Positions 14,587 to 22,712 are shown, numbered from the stretch's first letter. The stretch is DNA of 35,335 nt from DATHBP01 sp035296085 (GCA_035296085.1 DATHBP010000054.1:1-35335); one strand, 5' to 3'. A program made the numbers and translations. Notes: generated by a model not told the origin, from the letters alone.

Positions 14587-15612
14587 GTGAAAGCTCTCTA
14601 CAAGGCTGCCGGCGGCCCCGGCCTCACCCTCACCGAGCGGCCCGAGCCGATGCCGGGGCACAACGAGGTCAAGATCCGCGTTGCGCGCACGGGTATCTGC
14701 GGCACCGACCTGCACATCGAGTCCTGGGACGGCTGGGCGCAGGGCGCGATCACCGCTCCGCTAGTCCCCGGGCACGAGTTCTCTGGCCATGTCGTCGAGC
14801 TAGGGCGGGACGTCGGCACTGTGTCGGTCGGTGACCTCGTCTCCGGCGAGGGGCATGTGGTCTGCGGCCATTGCCGCAACTGCCGGGCCGGTCGACGGCA
14901 CCTGTGCAGCCACGTGTCCAACCTGGGCGTCGACCGCGACGGCGCCTTCGCGGAGTACGTCGTCCTGCCGGAAAGCAACCTGTGGTGTCACCCACACGGG
15001 ATGAGCGTCGACCTCGCGGCGATCTTCGACCCGCTCGGCAACGCCGTCCATACCGCGCTGTCCTTCCCGCTCGTCGGAGAAGACGTGCTGATCACCGGGG
15101 CGGGTCCTATCGGGCTGATGGCCACGGCGGTGGCCCGGCACGTCGGCGCGCGCTTCGTGGTCGTCACCGACGTGAACGCGGCGCGCTTGCGCCTTGCCAG
15201 CACGATGGGCGCCGATGTCGCGGTCAACGTGGCCACCGAGCGCATCGCCTCGGTCCAGCAGCACCTCGGCATGAAGGAGGGTTTCGACGTCGGTCTCGAG
15301 ATGAGCGGAGCCGCGAGCGCGCTCCCCGAGATGCTCGACAACCTCAGCCACGGGGCGCACGTCGCGATGCTGGGTTTGCCCACGGAGCCCATCACGATCG
15401 ACTGGGCCAAGGTCGTCTCCCACATGATCACGATCAAGGGCATCTACGGCCGCGAGATGTTCGAGACGTGGTATGCCATGAGCGCCTTGGTCAGCACCGG
15501 GCTCGACGTCTCCCCCGTTATTACGGACCACTTTTCGCCCGCGCGCTGGGAGGATGCTTTCGTCGCCGCCCGGCAGGCAGACCACGGCAAGATCCTTCTC
15601 GACTGGACCTAG
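14587..15612 (+). CDS. tdh: L-threonine 3-dehydrogenase
   Basis: Zinc-dependent medium-chain dehydrogenase oxidising threonine to 2-amino-3-ketobutyrate with NAD. Visible are the catalytic-zinc residues in GICGTDLHI and PGHEFSG, the structural-zinc cluster CGHCRNCRAGRRHLC, the Rossmann motif VLITGAGPIGLMATAVAR, and the Tdh-specific FDPLGNAVHTALSF and IYGREMFETWYAM. Length 341 aa equals E. coli Tdh. The start is GTG at 14587 with GGGAG close upstream. The stop is a single TAG (15610-15612) that overlaps the Shine-Dalgarno of kbl, and kbl continues in the same frame. Confidence 0.97.
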   Translation: MKALYKAAGGPGLTLTERPEPMPGHNEVKIRVARTGICGTDLHIESWDGWAQGAITAPLVPGHEFSGHVVELGRDVGTVSVGDLVSGEGHVVCGHCRNCRAGRRHLCSHVSNLGVDRDGAFAEYVVLPESNLWCHPHGMSVDLAAIFDPLGNAVHTALSFPLVGEDVLITGAGPIGLMATAVARHVGARFVVVTDVNAARLRLASTMGADVAVNVATERIASVQQHLGMKEGFDVGLEMSGAASALPEMLDNLSHGAHVAMLGLPTEPITIDWAKVVSHMITIKGIYGREMFETWYAMSALVSTGLDVSPVITDHFSPARWEDAFVAARQADHGKILLDWT

Positions 15613-15621
15613 GAGCAGGCC

Positions 15622-16806
15622 ATCTACACCACCGTTCGCGCAGAGCTGCGTACGTCTCTGGACGAGATCAGAGCCGCTGGCCTCTACAAGCAGGAACGCC
15701 GCATCGACTCGCCACAGTCGGCGCACGTGGCCTCGGGCGGCGAGGACGTCTTGAACTTCTGCGCCAACAACTACCTCGGGCTGGCCAACGATCCTCGGCT
15801 CGTCGCGGCAGCCAAGTCCGCGCTCGACCACTGGGGCTTCGGGATGGCCAGCGTCCGGTTCATCTGCGGCACGCAAACCCAGCACGTCGAGCTCGAGGAC
15901 AAGCTGTCCGCGTTCCTCGGCACCGAGGCAACGATCCTGTTCCCGTCCTGCTTCGACGCGAACGGCGGCGTGTTCGAGGTGCTGCTCGGCCCCGATGACG
16001 CAGTCATCTCCGACGAGCTGAACCACGCCTCGATCATCGACGGGATCCGACTGTGCAAGGCGCAGCGGTTGCGCTACCGCAACCGGGACATGGCCGACCT
16101 CGAGGCGCAGCTCCATGCAGCGGCGGGCGCCAGGCGACGGCTCGTCGTCACCGACGGCGTGTTCTCGATGGACGGCTACTACGCGCCGCTGGTCGAGATC
16201 TGCGAGCTGGCCGAGCGCCACGACGCGCTGGTGATGGTCGACGACTCCCACGCCGTGGGTTTCGTCGGGCCGACCGGCGCCGGCACCCCGGAGCTCTTCG
16301 GGGTGACCGACCGCGTGGACATCCTCTCCGGGACGCTCGGGAAGGCACTCGGCGGCGCGTCCGGCGGTTACATCGGCGCGCACGCCGAGATCGTCGAGCT
16401 GCTGCGGCAGCGGGCGCGGCCCTACCTGTTCTCCAACGCCGTGGCGCCCGCTGTGGTGGCGGGGTCGCTGGTCGCGCTCGACCTCGTCGCAGCGGGAGCC
16501 GACCGGCGCGCGACGCTGTGGACCAACGCCCGCAACTTCCGCCAGCAGATGGAGGCGGCGGGCTTCGACCTGCTGCCCGGCGAGCACGCCATCATTCCCG
16601 TCATGTTCCCCGACGCGCATGACGCAGTCGCCATCGCCGATGCCCTGCTCGAACGCGGCGTCTACGTGGTCGCGTTCTCCTACCCGGTCGTGCCGATGGG
16701 GAAGGCGCGCATCCGGGTGCAAATCTCAGCCGGGCACTCAGCCGACGACATCGCGCGATGCGTAGCGGCGTTTGTGGACGCCCGCAAGGCAGTGCAGGCC
16801 GCCTAG
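15622..16806 (+). CDS. kbl: 2-amino-3-ketobutyrate CoA ligase (glycine C-acetyltransferase), apparent ATC start
   Basis: PLP enzyme splitting 2-amino-3-ketobutyrate with CoA into glycine and acetyl-CoA, using the unstable product of Tdh. Family segments: TTVRAELRTSLDEIRAAGLYKQE, NFCANNYLGLANDP, GFGMASVRFICGTQ, VMVDDSHAVGFVGPTG and the PLP-lysine motif SGTLGKALGGASGG. The N-terminal family sequence is present but has no ATG, GTG or TTG: the position where homologues have Met is ATC (15622), with AGGAG 6 nt upstream. From there the protein is 394 aa, close to E. coli Kbl (398). The first standard start, GTG 15727, would remove 35 conserved residues. Alternatives are a sequence error (ATG to ATC) or read-through from tdh. 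Confidence 0.95.
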   Translation: MYTTVRAELRTSLDEIRAAGLYKQERRIDSPQSAHVASGGEDVLNFCANNYLGLANDPRLVAAAKSALDHWGFGMASVRFICGTQTQHVELEDKLSAFLGTEATILFPSCFDANGGVFEVLLGPDDAVISDELNHASIIDGIRLCKAQRLRYRNRDMADLEAQLHAAAGARRRLVVTDGVFSMDGYYAPLVEICELAERHDALVMVDDSHAVGFVGPTGAGTPELFGVTDRVDILSGTLGKALGGASGGYIGAHAEIVELLRQRARPYLFSNAVAPAVVAGSLVALDLVAAGADRRATLWTNARNFRQQMEAAGFDLLPGEHAIIPVMFPDAHDAVAIADALLERGVYVVAFSYPVVPMGKARIRVQISAGHSADDIARCVAAFVDARKAVQAA

Positions 16807-16820
16807 TCCGTCCTCTGACC

Positions 16821-19466
16821 CTATGGCGCGGCGAGAGCTTCGGCGAGCGCATCTTCCACCGCCATGTGCCTTCCGCGGTGGTATTCGCGCTCCCAGTCGT
16901 GGGCATCCATGGCTGCGCGTGCCTTGTCGTAGGGCGCCCCGATTTCGGCTTGTTGGACTGGTTCGCGTGGTGCCCCGATACGTTCGCGCATAGCCTCAGC
17001 TGAGCCGAGTAACCGAACGGCAAGTGGGAAGTCGTCAAGGTCTGCCAAGATCGCCCCATAGTCCTCAGCTGCGGTCACCAGCGACTCCGGGTTAGGAAGT
17101 TGCAACAGGTGCGGTATCACCTCGCGCATTCCAGCCAGGGCGTCCTGCGGTCGGCTCATTTGCCGCAGTATGCAAGCCATCTCGTACTCGGTATCCCACA
17201 GCGATAGGTCATCGCCGTCTTGTCGGTGGATGTCAGCCGCAGAGCTCAACAGCTCGACCGCTCGCGCGAAATTGCCTCCATCAGTCTCTGCGATCGCCAG
17301 ATGCCAAAGGCCGACCGCCAATCTCTTCCGGTCGCCAGTGTGACGGCTGAGCGAAACCACCTCCTCGGCGGCTCGTCGAGCGGCCACAAAGTCCCCTGTG
17401 GACCGGTCAAGCCATGCCAACAGGCTGAGGGCGTGGGCTAGCCGGTTCTTGTCATCGACGCGGCGCCACAGCTCCACCGTTCGCAGCATGAGGGTGCGGG
17501 CACTCTCGGTGTCGCCCTGGACCTTCACAAGGTGACTCAACATATGCAAGCAGCGTCCGAACTCGACGCTCTCTTCATCGCCCGTCACACTGAGGGCTCG
17601 CTCGATCCACCGCCGGCCTTCGCCGTAGTAGCCGCGATCTACCCAGAACTCCCCCATTGCCGCACAAAGACGAAGACCCAGCTGCGCCTGATCGGAGGGG
17701 ATTTCGCCTTCAGGTGATAGTGCCCAACGCAGTGCCTCACGGATATTGTCAAGATCTAGTTCAATTCGAGCGGCCACCTCCAGGTGCTGCTGCAAGTCGC
17801 GACCAGAGCTGAGTTCCACTCCCCACAGCTCAGCGAACTTCAGAAAGTACCGAGCATGGGCTCGGCGGACATTCTCTAGCTCGCCGGTGGCTGCCATTCG
17901 GTCGATGGCATAGGCGCGGATCGTCGCCAACATGCCGACGCGGGGCTCCCCTTGGGCGTCTTCGCCGACGGTTACCAGGCTGGCGTCGAGCAGGTCAGCG
18001 ATCGGGCCTAACGGGTCGACGGTTTCAAAACTGGACGCTGAGGCGGACACGGCGGTGATCGCATCAAGCCCAGCACCGCTGGCAAACACTCCCAGCCGAC
18101 GGAAGAAGGACTGCAGCTCTGGGGTCAGCAGGTCATACGACCAGGCGATCGTGTCCCGCAAGGTCTTCTGCCTGGACGGCCCCTGCTTTCCGGCAGCGGC
18201 GATGTCCAACGCGTCATCAAGCCTGGCGAGGATGGCGGCCGGGCTCAGCAGGCGGGTGCGGGCAGCGGCGAGCTCGATCGCCAAAGGCAAGCCGTCCAAG
18301 CGCCGGCAGATCGCTGCAACGTCGGTCACATTTCCCGCGGCGAGCTGAAACGCCGGCCGAACCTTGCGTGCTTGCTGTGCAAACAGCTGCACCGCTCCCG
18401 ACGCCTGCGCCGCCTCGAGACTCCCCGTGATCGGCAGCTCGAGCGGCGGCACCGGGTACACATGCTCAGCCTCCAACGCCAAGGCGCGTCGGCTCGTGGC
18501 GATACACACCACCTGCGGGGCATGGGCCAACAACTCCGCCACGACACCATCCGCGCCGTCGATCTGCTCCAGGTTGTCCAGCACCAACAGCGCCGTCCGA
18601 TGCACGACATGATCGAAGAAGCCCGGCGGAATGCGCCCCTCCGGCGGCACATCCAATGTCTCGGCAATGGATGTCCACATCGCGTCGGAGGTCGTCACCG
18701 AAGCAAGCGGAACGAAATACACCCCATCGGGGAACTGGGATTTGAGCCGTTCGGCTACTCCGAGGGTCAGCCGAGTCTTTCCAGAACCGCCGGGGCCGGT
18801 CAGCGTGGCGAGCCGGACCTCAGGCGACCCCAGCAAGGCCGTTAGCTCATCTAGTTCCCCGTCGCGACCGACCAGCGGTGACGCCGGCCGGGGAAGACTC
18901 GACGAAGCACCAAGCGTCTTGACCGGCGGAAAGTCAGCAGGCAGACCTTCGATGACCAACTGGACTAGTCGCTCGGAGCGAGCGATGTCTTTCAGCTGAT
19001 GAGTGCCGAGATCCTTTACCGTCACACCGTTGGGCAGGCAGCCAGTCGCCAATTCGGCGGTTGCTGACGACATGAGCACCTGCCCACCGTGCGCCGCCGC
19101 CGCGATCCGGGCGGCCCGGTGCACATCCATCCCCACGTAGCCGCCGTCGTGAACCTGCGGGGTGCCAGTGTGGATGCCCATCCGCACCCGTACCTGCTCG
19201 CCGGCCGGCCACTCGAACGCCGCCAGCTCCTGCTGCCCCTGCCTCGCAGCGGCTACGGCCTGTTCGGCGGTGGGAAACACCACCATGAAGCTGTCGCCCT
19301 CGGTGCCGAGCTCGGTGCCGCCATGGTCCATCCACGCTTTACGCAGTACCTGCCGCTGGCCGTCCAGAGCATCCGCATAGGCAGAGCCGAGCCGCGAAAG
19401 GAGCCTGGTGGAGCCTTCGATGTCGGAGAACACCAACGACACCGTCCCCGACGGCAGCTCGCTCAC
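16821..19466 (-). CDS. Class III cyclase-like domain fused to STAND/NB-ARC ATPase and TPR repeats
   Basis: A large signalling protein (881 aa from GTG 19466). Residues about 5-180 are an adenylate/guanylate cyclase homology domain (TVSLVFSDIEGSTRLL; GTEGDSFMVVF; YVGMDVHRAARIAAAAHGGQ). A metal-binding Asp is kept, but the usual substrate Lys before GD is missing and the transition-state Asn is His, so activity is doubtful, as in some mycobacterial homologues (Rv0386 group). An ATPase follows with Walker A GPGGSGKT (224-231), Walker B LLVLDNLEQ and GLPLAIELAAARTRLL; the last third is TPR-like. No LuxR HTH is present at the C-terminus. GTG 19466 begins just before the family-typical LPSGTV; a TGTAAT box lies 6 nt upstream. 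Third-position GC is visibly lower than in neighbours, suggesting acquisition. Confidence 0.88.
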   Translation of the reverse strand: MSELPSGTVSLVFSDIEGSTRLLSRLGSAYADALDGQRQVLRKAWMDHGGTELGTEGDSFMVVFPTAEQAVAAARQGQQELAAFEWPAGEQVRVRMGIHTGTPQVHDGGYVGMDVHRAARIAAAAHGGQVLMSSATAELATGCLPNGVTVKDLGTHQLKDIARSERLVQLVIEGLPADFPPVKTLGASSSLPRPASPLVGRDGELDELTALLGSPEVRLATLTGPGGSGKTRLTLGVAERLKSQFPDGVYFVPLASVTTSDAMWTSIAETLDVPPEGRIPPGFFDHVVHRTALLVLDNLEQIDGADGVVAELLAHAPQVVCIATSRRALALEAEHVYPVPPLELPITGSLEAAQASGAVQLFAQQARKVRPAFQLAAGNVTDVAAICRRLDGLPLAIELAAARTRLLSPAAILARLDDALDIAAAGKQGPSRQKTLRDTIAWSYDLLTPELQSFFRRLGVFASGAGLDAITAVSASASSFETVDPLGPIADLLDASLVTVGEDAQGEPRVGMLATIRAYAIDRMAATGELENVRRAHARYFLKFAELWGVELSSGRDLQQHLEVAARIELDLDNIREALRWALSPEGEIPSDQAQLGLRLCAAMGEFWVDRGYYGEGRRWIERALSVTGDEESVEFGRCLHMLSHLVKVQGDTESARTLMLRTVELWRRVDDKNRLAHALSLLAWLDRSTGDFVAARRAAEEVVSLSRHTGDRKRLAVGLWHLAIAETDGGNFARAVELLSSAADIHRQDGDDLSLWDTEYEMACILRQMSRPQDALAGMREVIPHLLQLPNPESLVTAAEDYGAILADLDDFPLAVRLLGSAEAMRERIGAPREPVQQAEIGAPYDKARAAMDAHDWEREYHRGRHMAVEDALAEALAAP

Positions 19467-19618
19467 GAGTTGATTACACCGTGCTTGGATTGCCCTGGCC
19501 AGCGAGAGCCCGGTCAATACATTGCTCACGACGACACGAGCTGCTCGCACCCCGAACAGATCCCCGACCGTCGTGGGCGCTGTGGACCTTGCACCTTCGA
19601 TGTGACAGTGTCCTTGTC

Positions 19619-19816
19619 ATGGACAATCTCTCGGGTCAAGGGTCCAGCCGGTCTCGCTGCGGCGAGCCAAGCGACGCCGCCAAACATCAAGCGGCGCTGC
19701 TAGTCGCTGAACGATCCGGTTCGACACCGGAGGCGCGATTGATCCTGGAGATGCTTGGTCTCTCGGAACAGGCGTGGCGGGACACCACCGCTATCCCGCG
19801 TCCACGAAAGCCCTGA
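19619..19816 (+). CDS. Small hypothetical protein (65 aa)
   Basis: A short frame starting MDNLSGQGSS and containing the helical stretch SDAAKHQAALLVAERSGSTP followed by EARLILEMLGLS, which looks like a folded small actinobacterial protein rather than noise. ATG 19619 lies in an inverted repeat TGTCC-N7-GGACA (19610-19626). No Shine-Dalgarno is evident. It is divergent from the cyclase gene and shares its lower GC. I do not recognise a function; it may be spurious. Confidence 0.4.
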   Translation: MDNLSGQGSSRSRCGEPSDAAKHQAALLVAERSGSTPEARLILEMLGLSEQAWRDTTAIPRPRKP

Positions 19817-19818
19817 GC

Positions 19819-19851
19819 GCGCAGCCCGCACCGAACGCTAGTGCGCTGCGC
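19819..19851. terminator. Hairpin between convergent small ORF and sigma gene
   Basis: GCGCAGC-CC-GCAC (19819-19831) pairs with GTGC-GCTGCGC (19841-19851), giving an 11-bp stem with a two-base bulge and a 9-nt loop in the 65-bp gap between two converging genes. There is no T-run. A terminator is the simplest reading. Confidence 0.45.
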
Positions 19852-19881
19852 CTTCTGAGCGCGTCCGGCTGCCCGGGGGTT

Positions 19882-20364
19882 TCACGCCCTAGCCGCTGAC
19901 TGCTCGCCCGACTGCTGGTTGCGCAGGCGCGCTCGCGCGTCGCGAACATGCGACTTGACCGTTCCCACGGAGATCCCGAGAGCCACAGCCGTGTCGGCCT
20001 CGGTGAGATCGTCGAAGTAGCGCAACACGAGCACCGCGCGCTGCTGCGGCGACAGCCTGCGCAGGTCCTCGAGCAGCGCGAAGCGGTCCGTGCTGTCGTG
20101 ATGCACTGTCTCCGGGACCACGTCGGTGGTGACCTCTCGCCAACGGCGACCGCGCCATCGGTTCACAGACTCACGGGCGAGCACCTGCCGGACGTACGGC
20201 TCCGGGCGGTCCTTGATCCGCGCCCACTTCGGCACCACCTTGATCAGCGCTGACTGCACGAGGTCCTCGGCGTCGTGATGGTCGCCGGTGAGCAGGTAGG
20301 CCGTACGCAGCAGCGCGCCTCTCCGCGCGACCACGAATGCCTCGAAGTCGGCGTACCCGGTCAT
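19882..20364 (-). CDS. ECF sigma factor, SigE-like family
   Basis: A 160-aa group 4 sigma factor. Region 2 is seen in LRTAYLLTGDHHDAEDLVQSALIKVVPKW and region 4 in LSPQQRAVLVLRYFDDLTEADTAVALGISVGTVKSHVRDARARLR, with the VGTVKSHVRDA recognition helix typical of the short SigE-like family of Streptomyces and relatives. Its ATG overlaps the stop of the upstream membrane protein gene (ATGA at 20361-20364), so it is translated from the same message. The order is unusual: the putative regulator is read before the sigma factor. The regulon is unknown. Confidence 0.92.
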   Translation of the reverse strand: MTGYADFEAFVVARRGALLRTAYLLTGDHHDAEDLVQSALIKVVPKWARIKDRPEPYVRQVLARESVNRWRGRRWREVTTDVVPETVHHDSTDRFALLEDLRRLSPQQRAVLVLRYFDDLTEADTAVALGISVGTVKSHVRDARARLRNQQSGEQSAARA

Positions 20365-21440
20365 GACGCACCGCCATCTGCTCCGAGCGCCTCTCCGATC
20401 AGATCGGTAGCGAACGTGACCGGATGGGGTGCTCCTGGAGTTACGACCACGCGACGCAGGGCGGGGTCGTGGAACGGGAAGTCGGCGCCGTCGCGGATGT
20501 CCAGGGCGACCACTGCCCGGCTGAGGTCATCCGGGTCGTCAAGAGCGCCGGGCTTGCGATGACCGAGCAGGATCTCGGAACCAATGACTCCCAAGTCGTC
20601 GCACAACACCGACGCGTCGGATCGTCCCGTCCTGTCCGCGATGGTCGGGGACTCACATGACCAGGGAGGATCGCTTTCGAAGATTCTGATTGGCGGGTCA
20701 GTCCCTGCGGGCCCCTCGAGGTAGGGATAAGGGTTGACCAACTTCGGCGCCGTACCCGGCTCCCACACCCATCCGTCCACGTCGCTCCCTCCCGCAACGT
20801 GGCCGACGAGGTGGGTGGCATCGACCCACGTGGCCCCTCCGCGAACCTCGAACTCGAACGCGGACGAGTACTCGTCGCCGCTGACAAGATCGCGGACGAC
20901 CAGCTCCCCGCTCGTTTCGTCGCCTGCCTTTCCTCGGCCTTCCCTCGGGGTGTAGTAGGCGATCCTGCGGCCGTCTGGAGACAGCGCGAAATGGGCGTCA
21001 GGAGCCTCGTAGATCCAGGCGGACAGGTCGATCGGGAGCGTGCCGAACGTCCCGGTCTCCGCGACGAGACCGACAGCTTGGGGCGCGCGGCCGGCGTGGT
21101 CGTCGTCCAGGGTGTAGGCCTCGCGAGGAGCCAACCAGATCGCCGCCAGCGGTCCGGGAGTGAGCCCGAGATCCGGCAGCTTCTCCCCGACGGGGTATTC
21201 GATCGGCAGCGCGATGCCAACGGCCCCCGCCGGCGCAAGGTGGGAGCGGCTGCCATAGCCATCGGCGAGGCGTACGCCGATGCCTGTGCCGAGGGCGCCC
21301 ACCACCAGCAAGGTGGCCGCGAGTGCCGCGCCCCGGAGGCGATGCGCGCGTTTGCCGCGCGCCCAAAGCTCGGCCGCGGGCGCACCGCCCGTTGGTGCGT
21401 CGTCGGCCAACTCCACCAGCCGGTCGTGCAGCGTGTCCAT
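20361..21440 (-). CDS. Single-pass membrane protein, beta-propeller-like exterior, coupled to sigma factor
   Basis: A 359-aa protein: about 40 cytoplasmic residues (MDTLHDRLVELADDAPTGG...ARGKRAHRLR), one membrane segment AALAATLLVVGALGTGIGV (about 40-58), and a large extracytoplasmic part with ALSPDGRRIAYYTPREG, a TolB/WD40-like blade signature, and WVDATHLVGHV. There is no recognisable zinc-binding anti-sigma HxxxCxxC motif. The start is ATG at 21440 with GGAGGG 6-7 nt upstream; an ATG at 21470 lacks such a site. By topology and translational coupling it is a candidate anti-sigma or signal sensor for the ECF sigma factor, but direct evidence is only contextual. Confidence 0.8.
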   Translation of the reverse strand: MDTLHDRLVELADDAPTGGAPAAELWARGKRAHRLRGAALAATLLVVGALGTGIGVRLADGYGSRSHLAPAGAVGIALPIEYPVGEKLPDLGLTPGPLAAIWLAPREAYTLDDDHAGRAPQAVGLVAETGTFGTLPIDLSAWIYEAPDAHFALSPDGRRIAYYTPREGRGKAGDETSGELVVRDLVSGDEYSSAFEFEVRGGATWVDATHLVGHVAGGSDVDGWVWEPGTAPKLVNPYPYLEGPAGTDPPIRIFESDPPWSCESPTIADRTGRSDASVLCDDLGVIGSEILLGHRKPGALDDPDDLSRAVVALDIRDGADFPFHDPALRRVVVTPGAPHPVTFATDLIGEALGADGGAS

Positions 21441-21608
21441 GGGTCCCTCCGATTCGAAAGCCTCACTCATCAGTACGCGATGGATGGGGCTCTCGGAGGG
21501 GTCCGGTTTCGAACCGGGTCACGATGAGGGTCGTCAAACGCAGCCACCGGCGAACTCCTCAGGTCCTCCTGGACGAGGATTCCGGACAAAGCCGCTGACC
21601 AGCGGGCT

Positions 21609-21685
21609 TGGTGGAGCTGAGGGGATTTGAACCCCTGACCCCCTCGATGCGAACGAGGTGCGCTACCGGACTGCGCCACAGCCCC
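21609..21685 (-). tRNA. tRNA-Ala (anticodon CGC)
   Basis: A complete cloverleaf: acceptor GGGGCTG/CAGCTCC containing the G3-U70 pair that marks alanine tRNAs, D arm GCGC...GGTA...GCGC, anticodon arm CCTCG-TTCGCAT-CGAGG (CGC, reading GCG), a 5-nt variable loop, T arm AGGGG-TTCAAAT-CCCCT, then A and an encoded CCA (21612-21609). Confidence 0.96.
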
Positions 21686-21772
21686 GACGGGGAAAGCCGG
21701 CCAGGATCGAGCCGTGGCAAAGATAGCAGCGCGCCCGCGTTCGTCCGCGCGGAGAGCCCGAAGTCACCAAGG

Positions 21773-21868
21773 GGAATGGACCCGGCGGTGGCGAGCCGTG
21801 GCGAGTCTGGCGCGAGGCCGAGCGTCAGCGAGGCCGGATGGCCGGCGAGCCACCGCCGGGTCCATTCC
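21773..21868. repeat. 96-nt hairpin repeat, copy 2 (upstream of tRNA-Ala, after glpR)
   Basis: Perfect 20-bp arms GGAATGGACCCGGCGGTGGC (21773-21792) and complement (21849-21868) enclose 56 nt. The core matches copy 1 at 11909-12003 (GAGCCGTGGCG.GTCTGGCG, GCGAGGCCGGATGG), and the four base differences in each arm are all matched by changes in the other arm. It lies in the 214-bp gap between the glpR stop and tRNA-Ala; the rest of that gap shows nothing else recognisable. Confidence 0.92.
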
Positions 21869-21899
21869 AGTCAGCGGGGCCAGGGTCCCAGCCAGCGGC

Positions 21900-22706
21900 T
21901 CAGCTGCCGACAGCGCGCCGGGGCTCCGTCTCCTCCCCGGGCTCCCCCGCAGGTGGCGGAGTCTCCGCGCTGGCAGCCGGCGGCTCGAGGCGCCCAGAGG
22001 TCCAGGTCCCCGGCTCACCCAGGCTGATGGCGCGTACGGTGCGGGGGGCTTTCGGCTTGGAGAGGTAGGTGGGCAGCGTCACCGGCAGTGGATCCCACAG
22101 CGAGCCGCCGTCAGCGGTCGGGACGGTCACCGCGACCACTCGCTCGGGCTCGGCGAGCGGCTCGGGCACCGGCTCGGACGGATGCTCGGCCGGGCGTTCG
22201 GCAACCGGCTCGCCCTGCGGCCGCTCTCGAATCACCACACTGGGCTCTCGCCGGGGCTCCAGAGCCTGACCCTGCGCCCAGTACGACTCGTCCTGGCGTC
22301 GAACCTGACGGCGGCAGGCCGTGAGATACCCGAGCACCAACGCGGCGGGGACGGCGACCGCCCACCATGGCAGCAGACGCGCCGCGCAGACTCCGCCGAC
22401 GACCACCGTCATCATCAACAGGACGACGAGGACCCGTCGTCGCCGTGCAGCAGCGGCTCGGGCAGCCTGCTGGCTGGGCGGGCGGCGAGCGGGTGCCGGC
22501 TCCGCGGCGCGCTCTACCTGCAGCGGCTGGCCGGACGGCGCTGAGACGGAGTCAGCGGGATGGCGGGCGAGCACGCGCATGGCCGCGGAGAAGCGGTCGA
22601 CGGAGCGGGCTCGTACCTTCTCGTCGTGGCGGCGTAGCGCGAGCGGCACGAGGTAGGCGGCCCAGGCGACCACGATCGCCGCGTAGATGAGCCCCGACAT
22701 CCCCAC
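21900..22706 (-). CDS. glpR: Divisome membrane protein GlpR/SepX
   Basis: Actinobacteria-specific membrane protein (Rv0996 type). In Streptomyces, SepX supports FtsZ-ring function; in Corynebacterium, GlpR is the membrane receptor of the gephyrin-like protein Glp. The N-terminus SGLIYAAIVVAWAAYLVPLALRR (membrane segment 1 plus RRHDE) is the family hallmark. A Pro/Ala-rich cytoplasmic stretch and two closely spaced membrane segments follow (about 91-108 and 112-130), then a long Pro/Glu-rich tail. Starts possible at GTG 22706, 6 nt after a TACCGT box (leaderless layout), or ATG 22700. The companion glp lies four genes away on the same strand (24415-25656). Confidence 0.9.
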   Translation of the reverse strand: MGMSGLIYAAIVVAWAAYLVPLALRRHDEKVRARSVDRFSAAMRVLARHPADSVSAPSGQPLQVERAAEPAPARRPPSQQAARAAAARRRRVLVVLLMMTVVVGGVCAARLLPWWAVAVPAALVLGYLTACRRQVRRQDESYWAQGQALEPRREPSVVIRERPQGEPVAERPAEHPSEPVPEPLAEPERVVAVTVPTADGGSLWDPLPVTLPTYLSKPKAPRTVRAISLGEPGTWTSGRLEPPAASAETPPPAGEPGEETEPRRAVGS

Positions 22707-22712
22707 AGCCCG

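Noticed and set aside
14800..16722. A 640-codon minus-strand open frame across tdh and kbl
   Set aside because: It is antisense to two well-conserved enzymes and has the His/Asp/Gly-rich composition of a shadow frame.
18805..18820. Another copy of the hairpin repeat core (GTGGCGAGCCGGACC)
   Set aside because: Only about ten bases match and they lie in the coding sequence of the STAND ATPase domain, without arms.
16821..19466. LuxR-family regulator with cyclase domain
   Set aside because: The C-terminus ends in TPR-like helices (EYHRGRHMAVEDALAEALAAP) with no helix-turn-helix.
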